A stretch of DNA of 64,000 nucleotides from Neoactinobaculum massilliense (GCF_900604955.1 NZ_UWPE01000001.1:186001-250000), one strand, 5' to 3'; numbered from the stretch's first letter, positions 7,415 through 17,518 are shown. Numbers and translations are program-made. The notes: generated by a model from the sequence alone, not told the origin.

Positions 7415-9331
7415 CTACACAGAAATTACGTGCGTCACCTCGGCGGTGCGCTGCCGCGGCAGTTTCGCCATCCACGCGGGGGAGGCCGAAATGCGCGACA
7501 TGAACATGAACAGCCGCTTGCGCCACAGCGCCATCCCGGGCTGAGAACCGGCACGAATATCGATGTGCGAGGGCAGCCAGAACGCCTCGCGAATACGCCA
7601 ATTGCCGTGGCCGGAACGCTCGGAATAGGTGATGAGGTCGCCAACAACGTGGCGAGCGTCCATGAAGCCGTAGGTCATGGTGAGGTGAACCACGCCGGGG
7701 AGATTGGCGTCCACGTTCTCGACCCGTACCCGCTCAAAAGGCTCCACATGCGGAGTAGCACGAGTCTTGATGGAAAGAATGATGACGTGATCATGGAGCA
7801 CGTGATTGACCCGCGCATTGACGCGCAATGCGTACGGCGGCGTCGTGCGCTGGGAGTGCGGGAAAATCGTGGTGCCAGGTATGCGGCGCAGCGGATGCTT
7901 CTCCACGTGCATGAGGAACTCGGACAGGGAGCCCTCGGAGAGTTCGCGTTCCTCACGCACCCGCAGTTCACCGCGTCGCCACGTGGTCATGACCACCATC
8001 ATGACGATAGCGATGGACATTGGCAGCCAACCACCCGTGGCAATTTTTGCCACATTTGCCAGGAACAACGGCAACTCAATGACAGCCAGGGCCGCCCCGA
8101 GCAGCACGGTAATCCACATCGGCCACTTCCACCCAAGGTGGGTAAGTAGCAGCAGAAGCGTGGACGTAATAACAAAATCAGTGGTGACGGCCAGGCCGTA
8201 TGCGGCCGAGAGTGAATCCGAACTCTTAAAAATCAGCACGATGGTGATAACCGCGATATACAGCAGCAGGTTAACGGCCGGCATAAAAATCTGCCCGGAC
8301 GTGGTGGCCGAGGTGTGCTTGACCCGCATGTGCGGCAGAAAGCCCAACCGGGAGGCCTGCCGTGCGATCGAGTACGCGCCGGAAATGACGGCCTGCGAGG
8401 CGATCACCGTGGCCAGTGTGGCCGCAATCACCAGCATGACGGTGAAGTGGCGCGGTACCAGCGTGAAGAACGGGTCCCGGATGGCCGCCTTATTGCCGAT
8501 CAGATTCGCGCCCTGACCCAGATAGTTCAAGATGAGAGCCGGGAGAACCACCACAAACCAGGTGAGCTGAATGGGGCGCCGGCCAAAATGAGCGATATCC
8601 GCGTAGAGCGCCTCGGCGCCGGTTACGGCCAGCACGATGGCGCCCAGCGCAAAGAACGCCACCAACGGATTGTGCACCACAAAGAGCAGCGCATGATGCG
8701 GAGAAAGCGCAACGAGAATGCGCGGATGCGCCACAATATGCGGCAGGCCGATGAGGGCCACGATGAGGAACCAGGTGGCCATCGCGGGCCCAAATACACG
8801 TCCCACCCGCGTGGTGCCAGCTCGCTGCGAAGCGAACAACAGGGTGAGGATCACCAGTGCCGCGGGCACCACCACCCACTCCTGCATGGTGGGGAATGCC
8901 ACGGACAGGCCCTCAATGGCAGACATCACCGAAATAGCAGGCGTGATGACCGAATCGCCGAAGAATAGCGCAGCGCCAAGCATGCCTACCACCACGAAAG
9001 TGGCCACCATGTGCTTCTTGGACTTCATCAGCCGGCCCACCAGGGTGGCCAGCGCGATGATGCCACCCTCGCCGTCATTATCAGCCCGCAGCACCAGCAC
9101 CACGTACTTCAGCGTGACGATGATGACCAGGATCCAGATCACCGCGGAGATAACCCCGATGATCGCGTCATCCTCCAGCGGCACGATGCCCCCATGCACC
9201 GTGAACACCGCACGCAGTACGTACAGCGGGGACGTGCCAATATCGCCAAACACAACGCCGAGAGCGGCAAGGCCTGCCAATGCCGTAGCATGAGCCGCCG
9301 GCGTGTGGGCGGCCGCGTGAATCTTCGCCAC
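7415..9331 (-). CDS. kup: KUP/HAK family potassium transporter
   Basis: Low-affinity K+ uptake across the cytoplasmic membrane, with H+ symport in the known family. The signature GVVFGDIGTSPLY is near residue 26, followed by about twelve hydrophobic segments and a soluble C-terminal domain ending in FMSRISASPAWMAKLPRQRT. I favour the GTG at 9331 (638 residues): family members have only a short tail before the signature, and a TAGGAT -10-like box lies eight bases upstream. An ATG at 9361 and a GTG at 9436 are alternatives, neither with a Shine-Dalgarno. Single gene. Confidence 0.93.
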   Translation of the reverse strand: MAKIHAAAHTPAAHATALAGLAALGVVFGDIGTSPLYVLRAVFTVHGGIVPLEDDAIIGVISAVIWILVIIVTLKYVVLVLRADNDGEGGIIALATLVGRLMKSKKHMVATFVVVGMLGAALFFGDSVITPAISVMSAIEGLSVAFPTMQEWVVVPAALVILTLLFASQRAGTTRVGRVFGPAMATWFLIVALIGLPHIVAHPRILVALSPHHALLFVVHNPLVAFFALGAIVLAVTGAEALYADIAHFGRRPIQLTWFVVVLPALILNYLGQGANLIGNKAAIRDPFFTLVPRHFTVMLVIAATLATVIASQAVISGAYSIARQASRLGFLPHMRVKHTSATTSGQIFMPAVNLLLYIAVITIVLIFKSSDSLSAAYGLAVTTDFVITSTLLLLLTHLGWKWPMWITVLLGAALAVIELPLFLANVAKIATGGWLPMSIAIVMMVVMTTWRRGELRVREERELSEGSLSEFLMHVEKHPLRRIPGTTIFPHSQRTTPPYALRVNARVNHVLHDHVIILSIKTRATPHVEPFERVRVENVDANLPGVVHLTMTYGFMDARHVVGDLITYSERSGHGNWRIREAFWLPSHIDIRAGSQPGMALWRKRLFMFMSRISASPAWMAKLPRQRTAEVTHVISV

Positions 9332-9564
9332 GGCGGGAGATCCTACGCTCCGAAGTTTCATTTGCGGACGCTGTGAGAAGCTTAACCGCACTCTGATTCC
9401 GGTTTCCCCTGTGATAAGTGGGTTTGCCGAGTTCACGGGTGGCCCGCGGGATGTCCCGGCGCATGGTGGCTGGCAGCGGGTATTTCCGGGCCGTCCACCC
9501 CAGCTCAGTGGTCAGGCCGGGCCCCAAAATCGCCCGGTCTGGACGCGGCTGAGTACCCGGGCTC

Positions 9565-9570
9565 TAGACT
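9565..9570 (+). promoter_or_regulatory. -10 box of M18 aminopeptidase gene, leaderless type
   Basis: TAGACT ends seven bases before the GTG at 9578 and no purine-rich ribosome-binding site lies between. This is consistent with a leaderless transcript. Confidence 0.5.
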
Positions 9571-9577
9571 GTCAATT

Positions 9578-11056
9578 GTGATTAGCCAGCTCAGCGCAAC
9601 GAACGCGCATCGCCTGGCGAGCTTTATCTCAAGTTCGCCCACCTCCTACCACGCCGCGGCGACCCTCGCCGGCCTCGCCCGCTATGCCGGGTTCACGGAG
9701 CAACGCGATACCGCACCGTTCTGCGGGGAGCCGGGCGTGTACTTCCTGGTACGGGGCGGAGCATTCCTGGCGTGGCGTATCCCGGAGGCGCGCGCCACCC
9801 ACTTCCGGATTGTCGGCTCGCATACGGATTCGCCGTCGTTCAAGGTGAAGCCGAACGGCACCTCAGAGCACGCCGGCTTCCAGCAGGTTGACGTGGAAGT
9901 GTACGGCGGCCCGCTCTACAACTCGTGGCTCAACCGGGAACTGGGCCTGGCGGGCCGGCTGGTGCTGCGCGGTGGAGAGGAGCGTCTGGTCAAGTTACCC
10001 GCCTGCATGATCATTCCGCAGCTGGCGCCCCACCTGGACCGCAGCGTTAACAAGAGTCTCTCGCTCAATCCGCAAACTCACCTTCACCCGGTGCTCACGC
10101 AGCCGCTCTCCGGCACGCTGTTCGGTGCGCTCGCGGAGGCTGCTGGTGTGGCGGAAGCGGACATCATGGGGCACGATATTCTGGCCTACCCGGCGGAGGC
10201 GCCGGCCCTCACCGGAGATTTCCTTGGCTCCTCCCGGCAGGACAACCTGACCTCCGTGCATGCCAGCTTCCGCGCCTTCCTTGACGCACTGGCGCATCCG
10301 GGTGAGCAGGGTGAACCGTTCATCCCGGTTCTGGCCGCTTTTGACCATGAGGAGATCGGTTCTGGTACGCCCTCGGGCGCCGCCGGACCCATCCTCGAGA
10401 TGGTGCTGCGCCGCGTGGCTCGTGCTCATGGAGTGGATGAGGAGGGGCTTGAGTGCATGCTCGCGGCCTCCACCTGCGTTTCCTCGGATGCCGGTCATTC
10501 GATTAATCCGAACTACCCGGAGTACTACGACCCGGATCAGGCGCCCGTAGCCGGCCGTGGCGCCATTCTTAAGATCAATGCGCAGGGCCGCTACGCCTCG
10601 GATGCGCGGTCCATCGCCGTGCTCCGGGAGGCGTTTGAGCGCGCCGATGCCCGCCTCCAACCCTTCATTTCAAATAATGCCGTTGCATGCGGCACCACAA
10701 TCGGCCCCATCACGGCCGCGCGTCTGGGCATCTCCACCGTGGATGTGGGTGTGCCGCTCCTCTCCATGCATTCGGCCCGCGAGTATTCGCACGCCGACGA
10801 TCTTCTCGCTCTCCGACGCGGAATGGCCGCATTCTGGGGTGCGGACGTGCCGGTTGAGGATCCGTCTGCGGCCGACGCCGTCGCTGGGACGGGAACCCGG
10901 GCGGGAAGCGCGGACGGCACGGACGAGGCACGGGCAGCGACGTCGTCGTCAGAAGTGCGTGAGGCTACGGCAACGCCTGCGCAGAACGAAGCCCCGCACG
11001 CCTCCGACGCCCCGCGTTCCTCTGCCGCCTCCACGAAGGGACCTCAGCATGCATAA
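9578..11056 (+). CDS. M18 family aminopeptidase (aspartyl aminopeptidase type)
   Basis: Zinc exopeptidase that removes N-terminal acidic or other residues in the cytoplasm. Metal and catalytic motifs are intact: GSHTDSPSFKVKP (about residues 86-98), DHEEIGSGT (about 258-266), and a late MHSAREYSHADD. The catalytic domain ends near residue 430. About 60 residues of Ala/Ser/Thr/Glu-rich low-complexity tail follow and are not normal for the family. The last eight bases overlap the start of the adenylate-forming gene, implying translational coupling. The start is a GTG with leaderless spacing. Confidence 0.92.
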   Translation: MISQLSATNAHRLASFISSSPTSYHAAATLAGLARYAGFTEQRDTAPFCGEPGVYFLVRGGAFLAWRIPEARATHFRIVGSHTDSPSFKVKPNGTSEHAGFQQVDVEVYGGPLYNSWLNRELGLAGRLVLRGGEERLVKLPACMIIPQLAPHLDRSVNKSLSLNPQTHLHPVLTQPLSGTLFGALAEAAGVAEADIMGHDILAYPAEAPALTGDFLGSSRQDNLTSVHASFRAFLDALAHPGEQGEPFIPVLAAFDHEEIGSGTPSGAAGPILEMVLRRVARAHGVDEEGLECMLAASTCVSSDAGHSINPNYPEYYDPDQAPVAGRGAILKINAQGRYASDARSIAVLREAFERADARLQPFISNNAVACGTTIGPITAARLGISTVDVGVPLLSMHSAREYSHADDLLALRRGMAAFWGADVPVEDPSAADAVAGTGTRAGSADGTDEARAATSSSEVREATATPAQNEAPHASDAPRSSAASTKGPQHA

Positions 11057-13052
11057 GCCACCGGTGTTTAATCTTGCTGCGTTCCAGGACCGCGCGGCCC
11101 GCGAGCGCCCGGACGCCATCTGTCTCAGTTATGGTCGGCAGCGCTGGACCGTCCGGGAGGCGACAGCCACCACGCGCCGTCTCGCCCAGCTGCTGGCGCA
11201 GACCGGCGTGGGCCAGGGGGATCGCGTGATGCTCGTGGCGCATAACTCGCCCTACCACCTGCTCCTATATATTGCGTGCGCGCGCATCGGCGCCGTACTG
11301 GTGCCGGTCAGCTATCGCTACACCCAGTTTGAGCTCCAGGCCGTGGTTAATTTCATCGCCCCGCGCGTGGTGGTCGCGGAGCCGGAGGTGGCGTCCCGCG
11401 GCAGTTTCACGGCCTCCGGCAGCCTGGTGCACCTTGTTATTGACGACGACGTCGAAGCGCCGCCATTTACCTCCGCGCTCGGTTACGGGTATGTGGCATT
11501 GACCGCCGCGGAGGGCGTATTTGGCACCGCATTTATTGCGGATGGCACGGAGGGGCGCGCCGCGCTCAACCAGCATGGTTATCCGGAGTCGACGGCGCTC
11601 ATGACGCTGCGCTCCTCGTTCCCGGAGCCGCGGGCCGTGCAACTCACTCACGCGAACATGTGGTGGGCGGAGCGCAATTTCCGTGAGGCGCTGCGTTTCG
11701 ACCAGCGGGATACCGTGCTGGCGTGTGCACCCATGTCCAATATCGGCGGGCTGAACGGTGGGGTGCTTGGGCAGTTTGCCAACGGCGGGTGCGTGGTGGT
11801 GGTGCGGGATGCGCACCCGGCTACGGTGGCGGCGGCCGTGGAAGCGGAGCGTGTCACGGTCATGTTTGCTGTCCCGACCGTCTACATGAAGCTACTGGAT
11901 GCGGTGGGTACAGAGCGGCGGGATCTGTCGAGCCTGCGCGTGTGCGCGGTGGGTGGTGCCCCGGTGCCGCCGGAACTTATGGATGCGCTGGCGAGTATCG
12001 GCGCGCGGCCCGTGAACTTCTGGGGGACCGCGGAGGCGGGCGGCACCGGCTGTTACCTGCCCGGGCCGGAGCCCATGAACCGCACCGCTGGCGAGAGCTA
12101 CGACGGTGGGGCCGTCGGGGCGGGGCACGGTGCGCGCGGCGGTGCGGCAGGCGACGGGTTCGTGGGCGGCCAGGGCACGGTCCGCGGGGCCGATGTGATC
12201 CGTGACGGCGGGGGTAGCGCGGGGGAATCCGCTGCCGCACCGCAGTCGGCCCAACATGAGGCTCCCGCAGCGCGGACTTCCTCTGAGGGAGCGCGCTCCA
12301 CGCCGGCATCCGCCGCGGACTACGGCGCGGCGGGATCCGCTGCCGGGGGGCGGGCCACGGCGCCCATCCCCACCGGTGCCATTGGCTGGCCGTCCGCCTA
12401 CATTGAGCTGCGCATCGTGGATCCGGCCAGTGGGGAATCCGTGGCTGACGGCCACACGGGTGTAATTGAGGTGCGTGGACCGTCCGTCACCGGTGGCTAC
12501 TGGCTTTCGGACGCTCTCCCCATTGACTCGGAGGGCTGGGTGCACACGGGAGATGTGGGGCGCGTTGAGGCGGACATGGTGGTGCTGGCCGGGCGTACCG
12601 GGGATGCCATCCTGACGGGCGGGGAAACCGTTCACCCGCAGGAGGTAGAGGAAATTATCCGCCAGTACCCGGGTATCGAGGACGTGGTGGTGACCGGCAT
12701 TCCGGACCCGCTGTGGGGCGAGCGCGTGGTGGCAGCCATTGTTATACGGTCCGCCGGGGAGCTGCCGGACGGCATGGATGCGGATGATTTCTCGGGTAGC
12801 GTGGCGCTCCACACCGGCCACGGACTCGGCGCGGTGGCGGTGCAGCCGGCGTTGTCCGCCCCCTCACTGGCGGAGCTACAGGCGTTCGTGGGCCAGGCGC
12901 TGGCTCGCTACAAGCTGCCGCGTGAGCTTGTGGTGATGGAGCAGTTGCCGCATCTTGATGACGGCACGCCGGATCGGCGTGGAATGCGGGATATCGTGAT
13001 GGAGCGCCTCGCGGCGTCTCAAAATATGGACGTGCGTGAGGAAGAACGCTAA
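11049..13052 (+). CDS. AMP-binding (acyl-CoA synthetase-like) protein, probably inactive as ligase
   Basis: A 667-residue member of the ANL superfamily by overall layout: VGQGDRVMLVAHNSP, ERVTVMFAVPTVYMKLL, NFWGTAEAGG (A5-like), GWVHTGDVG (A7) and GRTGDAILTGGETVHPQEVE (A8). The ATP-binding A3 loop, normally TSGTTGxPKG, is TLRSSFPEPRA here and has lost all its glycines and the Lys. The C-terminal catalytic Lys (PKTxxGKxxR) is also missing (LDDGTPDRRGMRD). About 100 residues of Gly/Ala/Ser-rich sequence (roughly 343-441) are inserted between A5 and A7. The frame is otherwise intact. Coupled to the M18 gene. Confidence 0.85.
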   Translation: MHKPPVFNLAAFQDRAARERPDAICLSYGRQRWTVREATATTRRLAQLLAQTGVGQGDRVMLVAHNSPYHLLLYIACARIGAVLVPVSYRYTQFELQAVVNFIAPRVVVAEPEVASRGSFTASGSLVHLVIDDDVEAPPFTSALGYGYVALTAAEGVFGTAFIADGTEGRAALNQHGYPESTALMTLRSSFPEPRAVQLTHANMWWAERNFREALRFDQRDTVLACAPMSNIGGLNGGVLGQFANGGCVVVVRDAHPATVAAAVEAERVTVMFAVPTVYMKLLDAVGTERRDLSSLRVCAVGGAPVPPELMDALASIGARPVNFWGTAEAGGTGCYLPGPEPMNRTAGESYDGGAVGAGHGARGGAAGDGFVGGQGTVRGADVIRDGGGSAGESAAAPQSAQHEAPAARTSSEGARSTPASAADYGAAGSAAGGRATAPIPTGAIGWPSAYIELRIVDPASGESVADGHTGVIEVRGPSVTGGYWLSDALPIDSEGWVHTGDVGRVEADMVVLAGRTGDAILTGGETVHPQEVEEIIRQYPGIEDVVVTGIPDPLWGERVVAAIVIRSAGELPDGMDADDFSGSVALHTGHGLGAVAVQPALSAPSLAELQAFVGQALARYKLPRELVVMEQLPHLDDGTPDRRGMRDIVMERLAASQNMDVREEER

Positions 13053-13473
13053 ATCGGAAGATTGGCTGTTCTAGCGCGGAAAATAATCGGGATCTCGCGT
13101 CCTCTCCGCCTCATGGGCGTGATCACTTTGCATCCCGACGCGGGGTCGGGTCTGGTAATGGGGCCGTCCCGCATCGGCGGGCGGCCGCGGGCCCACGGGA
13201 ATGGGCGCCGTCAATGATTTCAGATCTGTCCTAAGTAATGGGTGCCGGGGACGCACCGAAGTGACGCGGCGCCGCTGCGGGCGGTCCGGGCGGCGAAAAA
13301 TACGGCGGCGTGCGAGCGCGGCGGTGACCCGGCACGACCGGAAGGGACAAAAACCTAGATGTAGTATCAACCCATTGACTTGCGCCTTATCACGTGCCGG
13401 TTTGCGGTGCGTGACGGGGGCGGGCCCGGGCGGGAAGGTCCGCCCGTTTGAGAAGAAATTGGGAGAAGCCCGA
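13053..13473 (+). other. Intergenic leader of peptide ABC operon
   Basis: About 420 bases without a supported gene; an open frame from 13201 merely extends the permease upstream and has arginine-rich noise composition. It should hold the operon promoter, which I cannot place. A perfect 7-bp hairpin, CGGGCGG-GAAGGT-CCGCCCG at 13427-13446 followed by TTTG, sits 27 bases before the permease start and could act as an attenuator or weak terminator. Confidence 0.4.
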
Positions 13474-14457
13474 GTGATTAGATACTTAATCCGCCGAGGA
13501 TTGACGTGGATATTCATGGTGTTCCTCGCCACGAATATGACGTACTTCCTCGCGTCATGGTTCCTGCACCCGGAATCGAATTACATGGGCCGTCGGCCCC
13601 CGCTGCCGGCGGAACAGATCCAGGCCAGCCTGGAGCCCTACCACCTCTCTAGCGCCCATTCGCTGCTGGAAAACTGGTGGTCTTGGCTCACCGACATCCT
13701 GCTGCACTGGAACTGGGGCCGCGGTTTTGTGGGCACCGGCGTGGTCAACCAGGAAATTGGTGCTCGCGCCATGGTGTCCGCCGAATTAATGCTGCTGGCC
13801 ACCATCCTGTCCGTGGTGGTGGGCGTGGCCGTCGGTGTGCATACGGCCTCCCACCAGTACGGGGCTTCCGACCGCACGTGGATGGGTATCTCCGTGGTGG
13901 CCATGAACCTCCCAATTGTGGTGGTGTCCGTGGGCCTGGTCGCCTTCGGCGTGTGGTTCAACAGTGTGGTGGGCACCAACGTGTTCCTGGTGACGGGCAA
14001 CGGTGGGTCCACGCTTACGGGTTGGGCCTACTTTGTGGACTTCCTGAAACGCGTCACGCTTCCCACCATCGGCCTCATCTTTATTACGTATCCCAGCTAC
14101 CACCTCACCCAGCGCTCACTACTGCTGGATAACATTGAAGCGGATTATGTGCGTACGGCTCGCGCCAAGGGACTCACCCGGCAGCAGGCCATTCGCAAGC
14201 ACGCGCTGCGCACCTCCATCATTCCCATCGTCACCTCCGTGGCCTTCTCCATTCCGGGGATTTTCACCGGCGCGGTGCTGACGGAAAACATTTACGCGTG
14301 GTCCGGTATCGGCCAGTACACGGTGCAAACCATCGCCAAGAATGACGTGAACGGTGCGGTGGCGGTGGCGGCATTCTCCGCCGTCCTTACCGCCCTGGGT
14401 GCCATTCTTTCGGACATCTTTGTGGTGATCATCGATCCGCGAGTGAGGGTGAGCTAA
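13474..14457 (+). CDS. Peptide/nickel-type ABC transporter permease 1 (DppB-like)
   Basis: Inner subunit of an oligopeptide/dipeptide-type ABC importer, 327 residues with about six membrane segments. The first segment starts right after IRYLIRRGLTW, a typical DppB/OppB opening. The cytoplasmic EAA loop is at DYVRTARAKGLTRQQAIRKHALR, which contacts the ATPase. The start is GTG at 13474 after GGGAGAAG; the longer upstream frame is not family-like. It stops one base before the second permease starts (TAA then ATG), so the two are co-translated. Confidence 0.93.
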   Translation: MIRYLIRRGLTWIFMVFLATNMTYFLASWFLHPESNYMGRRPPLPAEQIQASLEPYHLSSAHSLLENWWSWLTDILLHWNWGRGFVGTGVVNQEIGARAMVSAELMLLATILSVVVGVAVGVHTASHQYGASDRTWMGISVVAMNLPIVVVSVGLVAFGVWFNSVVGTNVFLVTGNGGSTLTGWAYFVDFLKRVTLPTIGLIFITYPSYHLTQRSLLLDNIEADYVRTARAKGLTRQQAIRKHALRTSIIPIVTSVAFSIPGIFTGAVLTENIYAWSGIGQYTVQTIAKNDVNGAVAVAAFSAVLTALGAILSDIFVVIIDPRVRVS

Positions 14458-15378
14458 ATGCGTAACGATAATTCTCAGCAGCCCGAGTCCGCGGCGGAGG
14501 CTACAGTCACCGCGCAGCGCGTAGGCCTGTCCAAATTCCAGCTCTATTCGCGCCGCTTCTTCCGTAATATCCCGGCGGACATCGGCCTGGCCGTATTTGT
14601 GATTCTGGCGCTCATGGCCGCTTTCGGCCGCTTCCTTACCCCGTGGAGCTATGACGAGATGGACGTGCTGTCCTTCTCCCAGGCCCCCTCGGCCACGCAC
14701 TGGTTCGGCACGGACGGCGCGGGATTCGACATCTTCGCTCAAACCGTTCACGGCCTGGGCCGCTCCATGATTATTGGCATCGTGGTGTCCGTGTGCACCA
14801 TCGCCATTGCGGCCATCATCGGCTGCCTGGCCGCCTACCTGGGCGGACGGTGGGAGAGCGCCATCCTCTCCGTTATTCACTTCCTGCTGATCATCCCCTC
14901 CTTCCTGCTCACCGCACTGATCGTGGGTTCCTCGAAGGGTGACTGGAAGATGCTCATGCTGGTGCTCACCCTGACCGGTTGGATGTATTCGGCCCGCGTG
15001 ATCTGGTCCATGGCCATTTCGGTGCGCGAACGCGAATACGTGATGGCCGCGCGCTTCATGGGTGTGGGCGGGCTGCGCACGGTGGTGCGCCACATTGTGC
15101 CGAATATCGGTTCGCTCCTTATCATCAACGCCACCCTGGGCGTCATTTCGGCGATCATGAGCGAAACGGGCCTGTCCTTCCTGGGCCTCGGCGTTAAGCC
15201 GCCGGACGTGTCCCTCGGTAATCTGCTGTCCTCGGGTACTAACTCGGTGAACTCGCTGCCCTGGACATTCTGGTTCCCGGCCCTCGTGCTGGTGTTCCTC
15301 ACCGTGTCCATGGCGCTCATCGCGGACGGTCTGCGCGATGCACTTGATCCGAATTCGGCCGCAGGAGGTAGGGCATGA
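14458..15378 (+). CDS. Peptide/nickel-type ABC transporter permease 2 (DppC-like)
   Basis: The second permease, 306 residues. A cytoplasmic N-terminus leads to a first helix at IGLAVFVILALMAAFGRFL, followed by a periplasmic-side loop with the family motif HWFGTDGAGFDIFAQ. The EAA loop is YVMAARFMGVGGLRTVVRHIVPN, and PPDVSLGNLLS is typical of DppC. It overlaps the ATPase gene by four bases (ATGA). With the other permease it forms the membrane channel. Confidence 0.93.
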   Translation: MRNDNSQQPESAAEATVTAQRVGLSKFQLYSRRFFRNIPADIGLAVFVILALMAAFGRFLTPWSYDEMDVLSFSQAPSATHWFGTDGAGFDIFAQTVHGLGRSMIIGIVVSVCTIAIAAIIGCLAAYLGGRWESAILSVIHFLLIIPSFLLTALIVGSSKGDWKMLMLVLTLTGWMYSARVIWSMAISVREREYVMAARFMGVGGLRTVVRHIVPNIGSLLIINATLGVISAIMSETGLSFLGLGVKPPDVSLGNLLSSGTNSVNSLPWTFWFPALVLVFLTVSMALIADGLRDALDPNSAAGGRA

Positions 15379-17278
15379 GTCAGAACGAAGCGAAGGAAAC
15401 GCGCGTGGATACGACGTCGTACTCAATCCCGGCCGATTTGGCTGCGGAACTGGAGGCGCGGCGGCAGAAGTTTGGGGACCCCGTGCTAGCAGTGCGCGGG
15501 CTGCAAATTCAGTTCCCCTCGGAGGCCGGCACCGTGCACGCGGTGCACGGCCTGGACTTCGACCTGTATCCGGGCCGTACGCTCGGCATTGTGGGGGAGT
15601 CCGGCTCCGGCAAGTCCGTGACGTCCCTGGCCATCATGGGACTGCTACCGGGTTACGCGAAGGTGACCGGATCGGTCAAACTCCGCGGAAAGGAGCTGAT
15701 CGGGCTCACCGACAAGCAGATGTCCGCCATCCGTGGCAAGGACATCGGCATGATTTTCCAGGATCCGCTCTCCGCGCTCACGCCGGTGTTTGACATTGGC
15801 ATGCAGCTGGAGGAGGCCCTGCGCGCCCATGACCCGCACATCTCGGAGCGCGCCGCTCACGCCCGCGCCCTGGATCTGCTCCGCATGGTGGAGATCCCGG
15901 ATCCGGAGCGCGGCCTCAAGTCCTTCCCGCATGAGTTTTCGGGCGGTATGCGCCAGCGCGTGGTGATTGCCATGGCCATCGCCAATAATCCCGCCGTGCT
16001 CATCGCGGACGAGCCCACCACCGCCCTGGACGTCACCATTCAGGCGCAAATTCTGGAGCTGATCCGGAAGGCGCAGGAGGAAACGGGTGCCGCCACCATC
16101 ATGATTACCCATGACATGGGCGTGATCGCGGGCATGGCGGATGACGTGATCGTCATGAAGAAGGGCGATCCGGTGGAGCGTGGTGCGGTGGAGGACATCT
16201 TCTACCACGCTCATGATCCCTACACCATTAAGCTGCTTTCCGCGGTGCCGCGTATTGACCAGGAATCTAACGGTCCGCTGGTCACCACCGAGGAGGAGGC
16301 GCTGGCCCTGCGTGAGAAGCAGGCGGTGCCGGGTGATGAGAACGAGGAGCGTGCCCCGGAGAAGGACTTCTCCGGCGAGCCCGTAGTGCTGGAGGTCAAC
16401 CACCTCACCAAGACGTTCCCGCTGCTCAAGGGGGCCTTCCTCAAGCGGCCCGTGGGACGCGTCCACGCGGTGGAGGACATCAGCTTCAACCTGCACCGCG
16501 GTGAAACAATCGCGATTGTGGGCGAGTCCGGTTCGGGGAAGTCCACCACCCTGCTGGAGATCATGGATCTGGGTGCGGGTAAGAACCTCACCGGCGAAAT
16601 CATTATTGACGGCAAGGATGTCACCAAGCTGTCCCGCCGGGAGCGGCGCAAGCTGCGTTCCAAGATTCAGATGGTGTTCCAGGATCCGATGGGCGCCCTG
16701 GATCCGCGCCTGACCATTAAGGACCTCATCGCGGAGCCGCTCCACTCGCTGGGATGGGACGGGGATATCGGCAAGCGGGTCCTGGAGCTCATGGACCTGG
16801 TGGAATTGGACCGCTCCATGGTGGACCGTTTCCCGGGTGCATTCTCCGGTGGCCAGCGCCAGCGCATCGGTATTGCCCGCGCACTCGCCACCCGCCCGGA
16901 CATTCTGGTGCTGGACGAGCCCGTCTCCGCCCTGGACGTCACCATTCAGGCCGGCGTGCTGAACCTCTTGAACCAGTTGAAGGAGGACCTGGGCATCGCC
17001 TACATCTTCGTCTCGCACGATCTGGCCGTGGTGCATCACATCGCGGACAAGGTGGCGGTCATGTATCTGGCCGCTTCGTGGAGACGGGCACCACCCGCGA
17101 GGTGTTCGAAAACCCGCAGCACCCCTATACGAAGGCGCTGCTCTCCGCCGTGCCGATTCCGGATCCGCGCGTGGAGCGCACCCGTGAACGGCTCACCTTT
17201 GAAAGCGACGCCACCAACGTCACGTACTTCAAGGGTCGCGGCCGGAACCGTAGTGAGGTGCCGCAAACTAAGAAGTAG
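15375..17278 (+). CDS. Fused double ATPase of peptide ABC transporter, frameshifted
   Basis: DppD-DppF-type ATPases in one chain. The first half has Walker A GESGSGKS (residues 74-81) and FSGGMRQR (about 188). The second has Walker A GESGSGKS (about 381), FSGGQRQR (about 489) and VLDEPVSALD. At about 17068-17074 the reading frame breaks. VMYL is followed in frame by nonsense to a stop at 17414, while the expected GRFVETGTTREVF...NPQHPYTKALLSAVP tail continues one frame over to a stop at 17278. Restoring one G in ctggccgc gives a normal 634-residue protein. Either a sequencing/assembly error or a real mutation cutting the oligopeptide-transporter C-terminal region. Confidence 0.9.
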
Positions 17279-17518
17279 GTGCGGGGTTATCGCCGGGGCG
17301 CTGTCGTTCACGACGGCGCCCTTTCGCGTCCCTGCGTGGCGTGGCGCGCTGGGATCGGACGTATTCCAATATGTGGACAACGGCAGTGTGTGCGGAGGGC
17401 CTCGCGTACGCTGAACGCAATCGCGAGGCCAGGTTTTTCCCAGCAGGCGCTGAGTGTTGTCCTGGTTTCACGCGCTACGCGCCCGGAGGATCCGGGCCGA
17501 GTGAGGAGGGAGAGGTCT

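Noticed and set aside
7367-8516. Plus-strand frames over kup
   Set aside because: Shadows of the Kup gene, with arginine/serine-rich nonsense sequence.
13201-13473. N-terminal extension of the first permease
   Set aside because: Arg/Gly-rich and unlike DppB; the GTG at 13474 has a ribosome-binding site and begins the family-like sequence.
14119-15426. 435-residue minus-strand frame over the permeases
   Set aside because: His/Arg/Gly-rich antisense composition; the plus strand is unmistakably a permease.
15645-17039. 464-residue open frame on the minus strand
   Set aside because: Antisense to the fused ATPase, with His/Gln/Leu-rich shadow composition and no family motifs.
17060-17414. Programmed frameshift in the ATPase
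   Set aside because: No slippery heptamer or following structure is evident, and family members do not use one; a one-base loss is simpler.
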